Assembly (NCBI GenBank): GCA_020064725.1
Contig: JAGTWJ010000019.1
Coordinates: 186,001 to 250,000, forward strand
Direction: 5' to 3'
Length of the DNA: 64,000 nucleotides
Source: Drechslerella dactyloides
Lineage: Eukaryota; Ascomycota; Orbiliomycetes; Orbiliales; Orbiliaceae
The notes under the pieces are model-generated. The model saw only the letters and a list, made by a program, of their open reading frames with translations, made no database searches and was not told where the DNA came from. The position numbers were made by a program, and so were the translations under genes. Positions 32,901 to 43,503 of the stretch are shown here, one piece after another (the stretch's first letter is position 1; each line of letters begins with the position of its first letter).

Positions 32901-33863
32901 CTGGAATAATTCTTGTCTTGTTCATCTTGTTCAGTGATATTTTTTCTAGGTACTACCAGGATATTTCCAGATAAAATCTTCATCTTCTAGTAGCTGCTAT
33001 CTTGTTAAGATATTTTTAGTTTCATATATTCTATATGAATTATTTTCATCTTCAAGATGAATGTATCAAAGAAAATAAGTTAAAATACAAGAACCAGCCC
33101 CGCCCAGTCGAGTCTCCAACCAATCTAATATAGATACAAGAGCCCTGGTTTCCTTTTTATAATATTTGTCTAAACCAAGAAACCAATTTCCATTTTCTTC
33201 GATTACACTGAACCAAGCGGTTTTTGGTTCATAATAACTCTGTGTTTCCTTTCTAGCCCCTAATGGTTCTAAAACCTCTTTTTTTGCTTTGAGAACTATC
33301 TTTAAGAAGATGGAGGATATTGTCATATTGTTAATGGATTCCCTCAAGCTCAATCCGAAATTGTTGTTGTTGACGCTGAAACTGTTGTTGTTGGCCAGAT
33401 TACTACTAGTGATATTGGCCTTGTTAGAAACATGGTCAAGCATTACATAAAGAATCCTAGGAGCATTATTTTGTATGAATTTGCTTGAAATATGTGGATA
33501 TACAAACCTAACTGGTTGATAGGGTGGTTGTACCTGTAAATGTGGATGTAGCTACTTAGGAGATCTTGTAAATGGCTGAGAAAGCTGATCTTACATGGGA
33601 ATGTACTTTAATGGTTTTTACAAAAGCCTGATTTAGTTGATGTAGGTTCTGAAAATAAGGTTAGTGAAAGTTCACTAAGAAGTGGGGACATGCTAATTTG
33701 GCTTAGATTATTAACCTTGTAAAACAAAAAGGCAGTTGGTCAAATTAGGCTATTGTATTGTTTGGAATAGAAGTCAGTAAGAAATACAAACAATACTATC
33801 TGAGAGACATATTAAAACGGTAATATTTTCACTATTGCCCCGTAGAATTTGATTGATCAGCAG
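29951..33863. other. AT-rich decayed repeat region
   Basis: About 3.9 kb of AT-rich sequence. Minus-strand pieces at 32121-32372 (continuing to ~31800 through stops) and 33066-33443 have protein-like composition but I cannot assign them; retroelement gag/pol debris is one possibility. No intact gene is supported. Confidence 0.3.
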
Positions 33864-34375
33864 AGAGCTAGGATCCAAGCCCTCGAAACTTGTATGAAGA
33901 CTTTTTTCATCAATCTAATTTGCCGAGAATTTCAAAATGTTAGCTTAGAGTTTGCGAAACGATTGTAAGATTGTGAGAGAAATCTCATCGCACTTGGCCC
34001 CATACTTGATGCTGAAGGTAAGGGTCGACAGGATATACCTCAAATTCAAAAAACCTCAATACTTGGATGGCTCTTGATTTAGAAGAGCCTTTTCTATTGC
34101 TATTGGAAATTACACAAGTACTGGGTAAAAACAATGTGCAACATCAATAAAATGAAATTCATGATAATCTAAAAGTATACTATAAAGTTGTAAGAAAATA
34201 ATTTGCTGATGTGATCTGCCTCCAGGCTGTTAACTACTATTTAATTCAGAATGAGGAAAGCCCGTTGAAGCTATTTAACCTATTTCTGGTATATAAAATA
34301 AGTGCTGAGAATATATTAATTATGGTTGATGAGTTGGATACTATAGTTGTAAAGAAGGAAGAGCTAGAGATGTAA
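33864..34375 (+). pseudogene. decayed dynamin-family GTPase, C-terminal stalk and GED
   Basis: One reading frame, interrupted by stops, gives RARIQALETCMKTFF, then a stop, then DCERNLIALGP. After a frame break comes DNLKVYYKVVRK, stop, FADVICLQAVNYYLI and EESPLKLF. This order matches the end of fungal dynamin-like proteins: the stalk with DCxxxLxxLGPxR, then the GTPase effector domain (YYKVARKRFVDNVCMQAxDYxL...ESPLxLFSPxFV). The GTPase domain is not present upstream. The stops fit C-to-T decay. Not functional. Confidence 0.6.
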
Positions 34376-35053
34376 GTGAGAAGTTTAAGAATTAGGTATG
34401 ATATATTATCTTGAAGATTTGATTGATATATATTTTATGCTATTATTGTATGTTGAAAGATAATTTATTTTATGTTCTATTATAAGCACAAAACTAAACT
34501 TAGGGTAGTTTGGAAATAGTGCACCGCTTCTTGATTCTTAGTTATTCCTAACAAGGCTTTTATTTATATAGTTGAAATTGAGTTGATGTATTGTAATATA
34601 TCAAGATATATCTAACATGCTGAGCTGGTGCATATAATTTAGGGTCACATATGTTTTGGTTTGGTTTTTAGGTTGATTAATGGCTTTCGCCTACTGGGTC
34701 TTAAGGAGTATTAGGATAATGAAAATATAATATGATATATGTTTGATGATTTAAGAAGATCAGATGGTCTCTCTTCTCTACTTATATTAACATATAATAT
34801 TTGAGGGTTTGGCTCTGGGATATATAGTATCCAGGATATGTTTAGAGATTTTATCAAAAGTCTCAGTCCTAGATTCCTATTGTATTATTCTGAATTGGTT
34901 TCCTGAGGTTCTTTCCTTAGTAAAATTTCTAGTTGTATGTTCTTTTATCAGGGGCAGTTGCACAGAAGATGTCTTTTCTTGTTACATCTGTAACACAGAG
35001 TTCTGTTGGATTTTTGGGGTTCCTTCTGAGTTTGTACTGTGTTGTAGTAAGGT
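34376..35053. other. AT-rich sequence, no supported gene
   Basis: About 680 bases; frame 34809-35066 is hydrophobic and unsupported. Confidence 0.3.
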
Positions 35054-35502
35054 CGTGCTTAAATAGGCTTAGATATCTATAAATTAAAGAATATAGGTGT
35101 GGGAGTTCTTAAAACACACTAAAATAAGCGAGAGTGGGCTACTAACTAAATTCGCTTAAAAAAATACGAAAAGCCTTGGCATAAAATCAGTTTTTTAAAA
35201 AATCTTTAGATTTTTTAGAAGTCTGTTAATTTTCAAAAATTAATATAAAATCTAATATTAAATATAAAAAATTATAAAAAATACTATTAAATAATTTAGT
35301 ATTTAATTAATTATATATATTTTTACCCGATTTTATTTAAAAGTTTTTTATTATTTATTAATAAGCGGTTTCTTGGCGGATGGTTTTTAATGGTTTTTTT
35401 AAAATTGGTTTGGTTTTTGGTTTTATATTTAAAAACCAAAAACCATAATGGATGGTTTTTAATATTGAAAAACCAAACCGAACCATACCATGTCAATCAC
35501 TA
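35054..35502 (-). mobile_element. hAT/MITE-like unit, copy A (truncated), inverted relative to copy B
   Basis: These 449 bases are the reverse complement of 37714-38162 with only a few differences. The inner end is CCATGTCAATCACTA. Interior is rich in GGTTTTTGGTTT and AT tracts. Compared with copy B it lacks the last 113 bases at its outer end. It is non-coding, so movement would need a transposase elsewhere. Confidence 0.85.
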
Positions 35503-35922
35503 ATTATAACCTTCCAAATAAATATAGACAAACAACCACAATACTAGGAGTAAGATTCAGAAATCACTAATTATTACCTATTCTCCTCTAAAATCTTAGT
35601 AAAGTTAGCTAAAAGAGTTAGTTATATATATAGAAATATCTATAAAATAATATCCTGTATTTCAATTCAGCATGTAGGGATCTCCTGATCTCAAATATTC
35701 TTAGTAATGTTAAATTGATAGGATTAAATATTAGGGACAGAATCAATTTAAAAAAACACTAATGGATACAACTAAAAAGCTCTGAGAGATATTATAGAGC
35801 ATACAGCCATAAGTATAGAAGTAGAAGATAGTAGGGTTTCATCTGTGCTATCTTAAACAGGCAGAGGAGTTGTTGTGTATACCAATCTCACCAGTTTCTA
35901 GATTAGACACTATGCCAGGATC
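35503..35922. other. AT-rich spacer between copy A and the solo LTR
   Basis: About 420 bases, no gene or repeat recognised. Confidence 0.3.
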
Positions 35923-36557
35923 TGTTATGGGATAACAGCTCAGCACCCGAATATCCTGTACTAACCATATTCCTTACCAGCATCCAACCCACATGAAGTA
36001 CGCAATAACATGGTACTCATGCACCTTGTGAATTGGACTCCTATACGGAACGCACGTCTATGTAGGATAAGCCTACATAGAACCGGGACCTGTATCTGAG
36101 GCACCGCCACATGGAGGGGCTAACCTCTGTCATCCCTCTCCCGGCACATGACCACTCGCAGGACTTGATCAGCGCTCATCACTGAGCACTGAGCAGGACT
36201 TTGATCAGCGCTCATCACTGAGCACTGAGCAGGACTTGATCAGCGCTCATCACTGAGCACTGAGCACAACACATCAACACATCCCTACTACTTCATGTAT
36301 CAGATATCATGTATTTAACCAGCGTGCTTCACCTTGGATTGATGGCTTCTCTCTTGAGAACCATCGGTCAACGCCTAAACCATAGTATCTTAATAGCCAG
36401 CCTATTTACTATTGTTGTTACACACTCTATTCCAACAGTTACTATTGTACTCGATATATACTTATCTCCCACCATTAAGAACCCGTACAGTCGCGACTGA
36501 GAGTCAGGGACTTCAGAGTGAAGTGCGTTCGACCCGGTCCTGGGCCGAAGTGTAACA
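35923..36557 (+). mobile_element. solo LTR with 5-bp target-site duplication GGATC
   Basis: The 635-bp element starts TGTTATGGGATAACAG and ends GAAGTGTAACA; its tips (TGTTA/TAACA) are inverted. It is flanked on both sides by GGATC (35918-35922 and 36558-36562). No internal region follows, so it is a solo LTR left by recombination. A 35-36-bp tandem repeat sits inside it. A diverged relative lies at ~15950-16268 and a fragment at ~45720-45850. Confidence 0.85.
36160..36268 (+). repeat. 35-36-bp minisatellite, three units
   Basis: Three copies of a unit containing GATCAGCGCTCATCACTGAG and CACTGAGCA, separated by GGACTT(T), inside the solo LTR. Confidence 0.9.
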
Positions 36558-37227
36558 GGATCAGAATCAGACTATAAAAGTAATAAAGAGGAATTCTATG
36601 ATACTTTAGAAGCTTAGACTAAGCCATAGACATAAACCATATTTCACAACTACATGATCTGGGCCTAAGTAAGTACCTAATCAAAGACTCAACTAGAACC
36701 CTGGTAGTTCTAATTTATTATTGGTTACAAACTTAAGTTAACCGCCTTTTGCAGTAGGCGTTGCGAGGCAGTGTCCTCAGAAATCGAAATAAAGAAAGCT
36801 TTACCCATGAACCATACCGCAGCCAAACAGCACTTATTACACAATTTATCAGCAATACTGCTACTCCTAGCTAAAATTTTATTCCAAAACAAAACTAGGC
36901 TAACTAACTAATTCTTCTTGACTTTTATAAATATACCATCTGTTAATTTTTAAAATATTTTTATTATATAGGTATACAACAAACAATGATTCGCACTTGT
37001 CAGAAGCCCTTTCTGTTGAAAATAAAATAAGGTTGAAAATGAGAGAAGAATACATGATCTAAATATTAAAATTTTAGGATTATTTGGAATAGAAAGGGTA
37101 AGATGAAGGACAGTACCAACGATCCGATAATATCAGCAATTCGCTGTCCCTAAGCTCCTACAGGCTCAGTAGGTTAAAAGCTTAAATACAACTTCACATT
37201 AAAAAAAAAAGAAAAGAAAAGAAAAAG
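36558..37227. other. AT-rich sequence, no supported gene
   Basis: About 670 bases ending in a poly-A/GAAAA tract at 37201-37226, just beyond the stop of the receiver-domain pseudogene. Confidence 0.3.
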
Positions 37228-37713
37228 CTAAAACACCTTCTCCAGCTTATCTTTCAAAAACTTCAATATTAACGGCTTGGGCAAGAAATGATCACTGCCA
37301 GCTTCCATGCACTCCTTTTAGTTTAAGAAATCAACATTCGCCATCAAGCTGATAATCCTTAGCCTCCCTGGTAACTCACCAGCAGCCTCCATCTTCCTGA
37401 TCCGCTAACACATACTCAGTCCACTAAACACTGGCATCTGCAAATCCACCAGCACAAGCAAGTATTGGTGTTAGTTCTGTGCAATCTTATCTAACACTAT
37501 CTTGCCATTCCCCGCCACATCTACTGTCCTTCCCAACTTCTTTAATATCTTAACGCTAAGTTGCTGATTGACCAGGTTATCCTCTACCAGAAGTATAATG
37601 TTGCCTATCCTCTGTACAGCCGGTGGGATCTCTGATACCAGACTCTATACCAGTAGATTTAGTACCACTACAATCCTCTTCAGCTCCTCCAGTGCTGGGT
37701 TGTCCATAATACT
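37228..37713 (-). pseudogene. decayed histidine-kinase receiver (REC) domain
   Basis: The minus strand reads through in-frame stops as VQRIGNIILLVEDNLVNQQL, VKILKKLGRTVDVAGNGK, then YLLVLVDLQMPVFSGLSM, RIRKMEAAGELPGRLRIISL, and ECMEAGSDHFLPKPL before the stop at 37228-37230. The order matches the receiver domain of fungal hybrid histidine kinases: ILLVEDN acidic pair, the phospho-acceptor Asp in LVDLQMPV, the KP motif near the end. At least four stops (TAA/TAG) interrupt it, each one C-to-T step from Gln codons in most cases. The same frame continues upstream to the edge of copy B of the MITE-like unit at 37714, where it stops abruptly. Not functional. Confidence 0.85.
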
Positions 37714-38275
37714 TAGTGATTGACATGGTATGGTTCGGTTTGGTTTTTCAATATTAAAAACCATCCATTATGGTTTTTGGTTTTTAAATATAAAACCAAA
37801 AACCAAACCAATTTTAAAAAAACTATTAAAAACCATCCGCCAAGAAACCGCTTATTAATAAATAATAAAAAACTTTTAAATAAAATCGGGTAAAAATATA
37901 TATAATTAATTAAATACTAAATTATTTAATAGTATTTTTTATAATTTTTTATATTTAATATTAGATTTTATATTAATTTTTGAAAATTAACAGACTTCTA
38001 AAAAATCTAAAGATTTTTTTAAAAAACTGATTTTATGCCAAGGCTTTTCGTATTTTTTAAGCGAATTTAGTTAGTAGCCCACTCTCGCTTATTTTAGTGT
38101 GTTTTAAGAACTCCCACACCTATATTCTTTAATTTATAGATATCTAAGCCTATTTAAGCACGGTTTAACCAAACCAAACCAATTAAACCACAGTTAAACC
38201 GTAACCAAACCAATCCACGCTTGGCGGTTTGGATTGGTTTGGTTTTTGGTTTAAACCAGTCCATGTCATTCACTA
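37714..38275 (+). mobile_element. hAT/MITE-like unit, copy B (562 bp, full length)
   Basis: Begins TAGTGATTGACATGG and ends CCATGTCATTCACTA, an imperfect terminal inverted repeat of the hAT style. The first 449 bases equal copy A in reverse. No matching 8-bp target duplication is found. The interior has GGTTTGGTTTTTGG-type tracts and is non-coding. Confidence 0.75.
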
Positions 38276-38640
38276 CTCGCTACCCCTTAATGCCCCTCTC
38301 TTACAGAGACTCTTCTTCTAAAAAAACAACAATCAATCAATGAGATATCAACCCTCTAGGAGAGACCTACATACCTCTGTGGAAGACAGAGCCATTGTCA
38401 ATACATACCGCAATTACAATATTTAAAATATCAATTAAAAAATAAACTTAGGATTATATCAATCCTAAATAGAAAAGACCTAATATAAAAATAAGAATTT
38501 AAACCATATTGTTAAATAGTATCAAAAGCCTAATATATGTAATTAAATAAATAATTATTAACGAATATTATACCAATAATATACTGATTGAATATCTGCC
38601 CCAATTTTACAAACAATTAATTAACAAGCTAGAAACGATA
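38276..38640. other. AT-rich spacer
   Basis: About 365 bases; no recognisable gene. The reading of the receiver pseudogene does not resume here. Confidence 0.3.
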
Positions 38641-38976
38641 CCAATATTTATTTATAATAATACTCTAATGTATATAGCCTATATAGTCTGTCAATAGTTG
38701 GCTGATAATGACATCATTGTAATAAAATGACCACTATATAACCCTGATTTTAATTCCATTGGGCATATCTGGCAATAGGTTAAGGATTAGTTGTATAAAT
38801 TATACCTCAAGCTAAAGGATATAGTTTCTAAGACCCGGACTGTAGAGTAGCTGAAGGCTATAATTACAGAGGTATAGGAGTCTGTAGCAGAGGAGTACTT
38901 TGACGCCCTAATTACGTCAATGCCTAGGTGCTGTAAAGCTGTGATTGCTGTTAATGGCTGGTATATTAAGTACTAG
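38641..38976 (+). pseudogene. Tc1/mariner transposase, C-terminal remnant
   Basis: One frame, with stops, gives PIFIYNN, then ADNDIIVIK, stop, PLYNPDFNSIGHIWQ, and EEYFDALITSMPRCCKAVIA ending NGWYIKY and a stop at 38974-38976. This is the end of a fungal Tc1-type DDE transposase (PxFxxDNAPIHTA, WPPYSPDLNPIEHxW, YFxxLxxSMPxRxxAVIxAxGxxTKY). One catalytic Asp (DN) now reads Asn and Trp codons are stops. Dead. Confidence 0.8.
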
Positions 38977-39387
38977 CTATAATATACACCAAAACTAGAG
39001 GATTCGGGCAAGCGAATGGCGTTATTTTCATATTTTTATTGTTATTATTTAATGTGCAATTAATAATTGAATATAACGACTTTTTTGCGTCGTGTTGTTC
39101 GTTTGTCATTTGTCAAGATCATTTTGTCGTCAAACTGTAGATGAAAGAATCAAGGTCTATGATGATAATAGGAATATTTCAGGGTATTAGGTGAGGCCCA
39201 GAAACGGCTTGGAGGTTAATGAAGTACGTGAGAATATGATACAAGCATCGAAATGCAAAACTAAAATAAAAATAACAATTGTAGCCCCAAGTTATTCAAT
39301 CATAAAAATATCGCAAACAAGGAAGCTCTTTGAACTAATAAATAAATTTCAGTTTCAACCCCGGTATTTTTTGACACAAAGTAACGT
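38977..39387. other. AT-rich spacer with a word shared with 42854-42873
   Basis: The 20-mer TTTGTCAAGATCATTTTGTC at 39109-39128 recurs in reverse complement at 42854-42873, next to another Tc1 remnant. It may be part of an element end. Confidence 0.4.
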
Positions 39388-41574
39388 TCAAGTAGCTGCA
39401 ATCTGGGAGACTTCGGCGACGGAAGCAGTTTCATTTTCGTCTGGGACCGTGGCTGTATTTTCAGAGTCGAAAGGTAGAGGGCCGCCCCTGTGGAACTTTT
39501 GAAGAAGCTTTCTGCCAACAGAAGGTTCGATTTCCGTGCCGTCCCTGGCTATTTTGACTTCTCGAGAGACATTATAAGGATTCCGAAGGCCTCTGGTTCT
39601 GTAGAATGGGACCTTGAAGGTAGAGATCCATTCGACTTTGAATGGTCTACCCCAAGACTTACTAATTGTGGTCCCTTCAACTGGTGAAGAAGCATCTTCC
39701 GAGTCGCTATCTTCGATAGCTTCCCAAAAGATGGTCCCGCGGCTCGAGTCGTCGATAATACGGCCCCTCGGCGCAGTTGCTGTGGGTGGAGTATAGATAG
39801 CTTTGGGGAGTGCGATTTCATCAATGTTTTGGGTTATAGGAGCCCATTCAATTTTAGAGGCAACCTCACCAGATATTTCAGAAGCCATGCGAGCATAACC
39901 ATAGTACTCTCCAGACTTGTTTGCAGAAAATATCAGAAAGACGTTCTCGGCGGACTGTTCTCCTTGTCAGCATTTAAACATGTATCAAAAGCGCACCAAG
40001 GCGTTCCGGAAATTCACTGCACGTACCATATAGGCTTCATTCAACACCGATTCATTATGGGTTTGTGTTGCCCAAATGCCATTGGAAACACTGGTATCCA
40101 GGTCCTCCAGGGTGAGACTCTTGACGATGAAATAGCGTTCCTTTGACTGCCTCAAAACGGCGGAACCCGACTCATGGGATTTTGCGGTGCTCTCCGCATC
40201 AGCAGCTGCTTCAGATTCCGGATGTGCTCCCGCCGGCTCGAGGGTCTCTAGCGCAGGAGTAGGCATGACGGATGTCTCTAAAGTTCCATCTGTCTCCGAA
40301 GCTTCTCCCGTCGACGAAGTTTGGCGCAGGCGACAAACGAGTCTTACACCTTGGAATCGAGAATCGTGGAACTTCCTCATAGCCTCGTTGCAGGCAACTT
40401 CTGTTTTATAATTCACAAAGGCGCAGTTGCTCTTCGAGATGAGAAATACGCTCTCAATCTGGTCTGTCGCAAAGTAATCCTTCAATGCCGACACAGTTGT
40501 GCCTGCCGGGAGACTGCCAACCCATAGGGCATGGCCAGTTTGTCTAGGCTTCCTAGGCGGCCCTCGTGGTAAAACTGGGTACAAAGCAGACTGAGACGAT
40601 CTGCTAATGAGGGTAGGGGTGCTCGCAGCTGGATAGGAGTACCTAGGATGGCTGCTGGAGCGGCCAGTGTTGTAAGCAGAGGAGGCTGGAGATTCTCTGC
40701 GTTGCCTGTTACCGGAATTGATAAAATGCCGGGGCACTGATACCTGCCGGAGGCCGCCCAGCCCTGGCAATGAATCGAAAGTATTCAGAGCTTGTGAGCC
40801 AAATGGGGTCTCGTACGTTTCGGGTCCTGTGTGGGGGACGCTCTTCCTTCTTCTTACGATGTAATTTGGTGAATTCTGAGGTGGGACATAGCTGCTATAC
40901 TCGAGAGCAGACATCGACATCATCCCAGGTTGCTGGCCATGGCTGTACTGAGGGAGATACATGAATGGCATGCTGCCTTGGGGCCACTGCGGATGCTGTG
41001 TGTTGGAGTCGGCAGTGGTTGGCTGAGCAGCATGATAGGCTGGATTGTAAGGTCCCATGCTTGGGAAACTATGAGCACCAGAACTGGCTGGATTCTGGCT
41101 GCATTCATAATGCTGCGTCATCCCGTGCATCTGGCCATGGCTAGCATGCGTTGTCACTGTGGGAATGTGTATTGGCGAAACGCTGTACGGAACGGAAGGG
41201 GGAGAAACAATAGGGCCATGTTGTTGGCCATGAATGGAGTATGACTGCAAAGGCCGTTGAAGCGTTTGCATAGCAAATGGCTGTTGAGCAGGATGTGAAT
41301 GCACCGGTGCTTGATAATACCGAGGCTGCGGAGCTTGAGGAACAATGGGAATGTGGGGATGGGGGTATTGTTGAACCTGGGGAATGATCGTGAGCGTTGG
41401 GCCGTACATTGTTGGAGAATTGGCAGGGGACGCCGTGATTGAATTGGAAATGATAGAGTTAGCTTTATTTCCAGTTGAGAGTTCTGGTTCCCTTAGGTTC
41501 TGCTTGATCTCGGTTGCCGTAGTAGAGCTCACAATGAGACTGCGCCGGTGATTTCGAAGATGCGCATCTCCCAT
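39388..41574 (-). CDS. RRM + YTH-domain RNA-binding protein (m6A reader type)
   Basis: Exons 41574-40027 and 39954-39388, split by a 72-nt intron (GTACGT donor, GCTGAC branch, ACAG acceptor, phase 0). The start is the in-frame ATG at 41574; an upstream TGA (at about 41637) precludes a longer N-terminus without another exon. The first ~330 residues are Pro/Gln/His/Ser-rich and disordered. An RRM follows (HALWVGSLPAGTTVSALKDYF and CAFVNYKTEVACNEAM). The YTH domain starts at RYFIVKSLTLEDLDTSVSNG-IWAT, crosses the intron into VFLIFSANKSGEYYGYARM, and ends PFKVEWISTFKVPFYRTRGL, NPYN, SREVKIARDGTEIEPSVG. YTH domains bind N6-methyladenosine RNA; the IW and EW tryptophans of the pocket are kept. About 704 residues, intact. 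It is the only clearly conserved cellular gene within ~20 kb of transposon debris. Confidence 0.9.
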
Positions 41575-41727
41575 TGGGATAGAGGGATATAGGAAATAGG
41601 ATGTGGGGGATCCGGAATTGCTCTCGACCAAGGGTCAGGAGATACATTTTTATCTGTTCTACTAGTATGTCATCAAACGCAATAGTATACCAGACTTACG
41701 GTGCATATTGCCAACGCGAGAATATAG

Positions 41728-41763
41728 CAAGTTCCGCGCGGCAAGTTCCGCGCGGCAAGTTCC
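41728..41763 (+). repeat. 14-bp tandem repeat GGCAAGTTCCGCGC
   Basis: About 2.5 units upstream of the YTH gene; the same unit with one base change (…CGCGA) is repeated at 62351-62399. Confidence 0.85.
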
Positions 41764-42105
41764 TCTTTCATTGCCAGTTATTGCCGTCAAGGGTATATAC
41801 ACTCATAATTTAACCTTTCAACTGATCTACATTTAGATTCTACTAGTCAATTCATAGTTCTAAATAAGATCGGGCAGTTCCAGAACGATAATCACTTTGG
41901 GGAATTTGATACGTCAGCCTGCTGATATCGTGTATTTTAGTATACAGTTCCAGGCCACAAGTTTACGTTCTCGACAAACACCAAAATCTAAGTCGAGAGA
42001 ACGCATTAAATTATTATATTTAATTATACAACGAGTCCAGGATAAAAATATATGAAAAAAGTACCAGGAGAAAGCGTGAAATCAATAGTTATATATATAA
42101 ACTTT

Positions 42106-42290
42106 CTAGTATTTTGTGTACCATCCTCGTGCCGCAATTACTGCCTCAATACAACGAGGCATTGATTCTACCAATTCGCAAAAATACACTTCATCTATAG
42201 CATCCCATGCCGACACTATTACCTCTTTAATAAATAGAATTACCTCCAGCTTATTAATTATTTTTTGAATATCTAGATATATTCAATATA
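42106..42290 (-). pseudogene. Tc1/mariner transposase, C-terminal remnant
   Basis: Minus-strand frame KLEVILFIKEVIVSAWDAID then VYFCELVESMPRCIEAVIAA and RGWYTKY with a stop at 42106-42108. Open over ~60 codons, but the catalytic region is absent upstream. Confidence 0.75.
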
Positions 42291-42894
42291 AGTCAAAGTG
42301 TATGGATATGAACCACCCTGGCTATGGACCACCCCTTTTTTTTCGCGAAACCTCCTTAACGCGACGACGCGTTTAATCTTATTCTTCCTTCTACAACCTT
42401 AATATTTAGTCAATTTAGCCATTTTTTTCTGATAATCTATTTAAACATCTAGAAAATATAAATTACTACCAAGGCTGATATAACTATTGCTAGTTATATA
42501 TAATCTTCAAAATAACTAGTCCTTATGCTATACTGCCATCGCCTATATAATACTATGTAAGTCAAAGTGTATGAATATCGACCCCCCCTAGTTAGACTAA
42601 ATGCCTTGAACCACTTGCTGACGAGTCTATTGCGCTAAACTGAAATGGGGAAAATTTCGCGCTTTCGTGAGCTCCAACGCCAAAACAGCTGCACGCCAGA
42701 AATGAGAGACATGGGTCTGATGCGCTGGAAAACGCCAAAGAAGAAATGGGTGCATGTGCGTCCGCTATAAATATTTCCCATCCTATATATTTTTTGTTTA
42801 GCCTAGTTTCTAAAGCTAGCAGATGTTTGGATGCACGACACATACTGTACTAGGACAAAATGATCTTGACAAACAACCAACATCCAATTTACGC
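42291..42894. other. spacer with direct repeats and a (CAC)n tract
   Basis: AAGTCAAAGTGTATGGATAT at ~42292 recurs as AAGTCAAAGTGTATGAATAT at ~42559, same orientation, each followed by a C-rich segment. (CAC)n lies at ~42905-42925. No gene recognised; the His-run frame at 42860 comes from the triplet repeat. Confidence 0.4.
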
Positions 42895-43500
42895 GTCAAA
42901 CCCTCATCACCACCACCACCACCACAATAATCACCCCTATTCCCTCCACTATAATCACAATAGCATCAAAACAGGCAACAATCGCACCGCTAGAATTCTC
43001 TGGCAATATGGCTTGTGTGCACAGGGGCATTGTCATCCATGAATATAGGCTCCTCTCCCAAATTTTCAGCCAATTCTGCCCGGAATTCCGGGAGTCGCCA
43101 TTAATCTTTTGCTCCACAATGTGGATTGGCCCCGGTTTATTGCCAGCGAACATTGCTCAAATCATTATTTTAGCGTCCTGGCCTTTAGGCACCGGATTAA
43201 TGCAGTCCTTGGTCCATTTCTCCTCCGGGGTCATAAAAACCCAGACAGTTTTGGGCGACTTGCTGCGCTCAACCCAGGACTCGTCGCTCCAGATTATTTT
43301 GCGCCACATTTCGAGTGTCTAGCTTCGGTATTTGCGTGCCCAGGCCAGCCGCTTACGGGCATGCTCCACTTACTTTCTTTAACAAAAAGAACGCCAAGAA
43401 TAAACTCGTATGCTGTATTATAGAATATTCTGATCCGAACTGGATGTTTAGACCCCAAAACATTAGTTAGACCCAATTGTAAACTAACGTAAGCAACCAT
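42895..43500 (-). pseudogene. Tc1/mariner transposase, central remnant
   Basis: Minus strand: VEHARKRLAWARKYRS, stop, WRKIIWSDESWVERSKSPKT, VWVFMTPEEKWTKD, then stop, AMFAGNKPGPIHIVEQKING. A shift leads to MDDNAPVHTSHIAREF and another stop. SDES and DDNAPVH contain the first two catalytic Asp residues of the Tc1 DDE domain. Two Trp codons are stops (TGG to TAG/TGA). The C-terminal part with the last acid does not follow here. Dead, and next to the intact Fot1-type element. Confidence 0.85.
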
Positions 43501-43503
43501 ATC

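Noticed and set aside
32121..33443. copia gag/pre-integrase remnant on the minus strand
   Set aside because: Protein-like composition, but I could not match motifs convincingly, so it is left unassigned.
36160..36268. CRISPR-like array
   Set aside because: Three contiguous units without unique spacers, in a fungal LTR; it is a minisatellite.
37714..38275. 8-bp hAT target duplication around copy B
   Set aside because: Flanks ATAATACT and CTCGCTAC do not match; no duplication claimed.
42860..43042. His-rich short protein
   Set aside because: Produced by a (CAC)n tract inside decayed Tc1 sequence.
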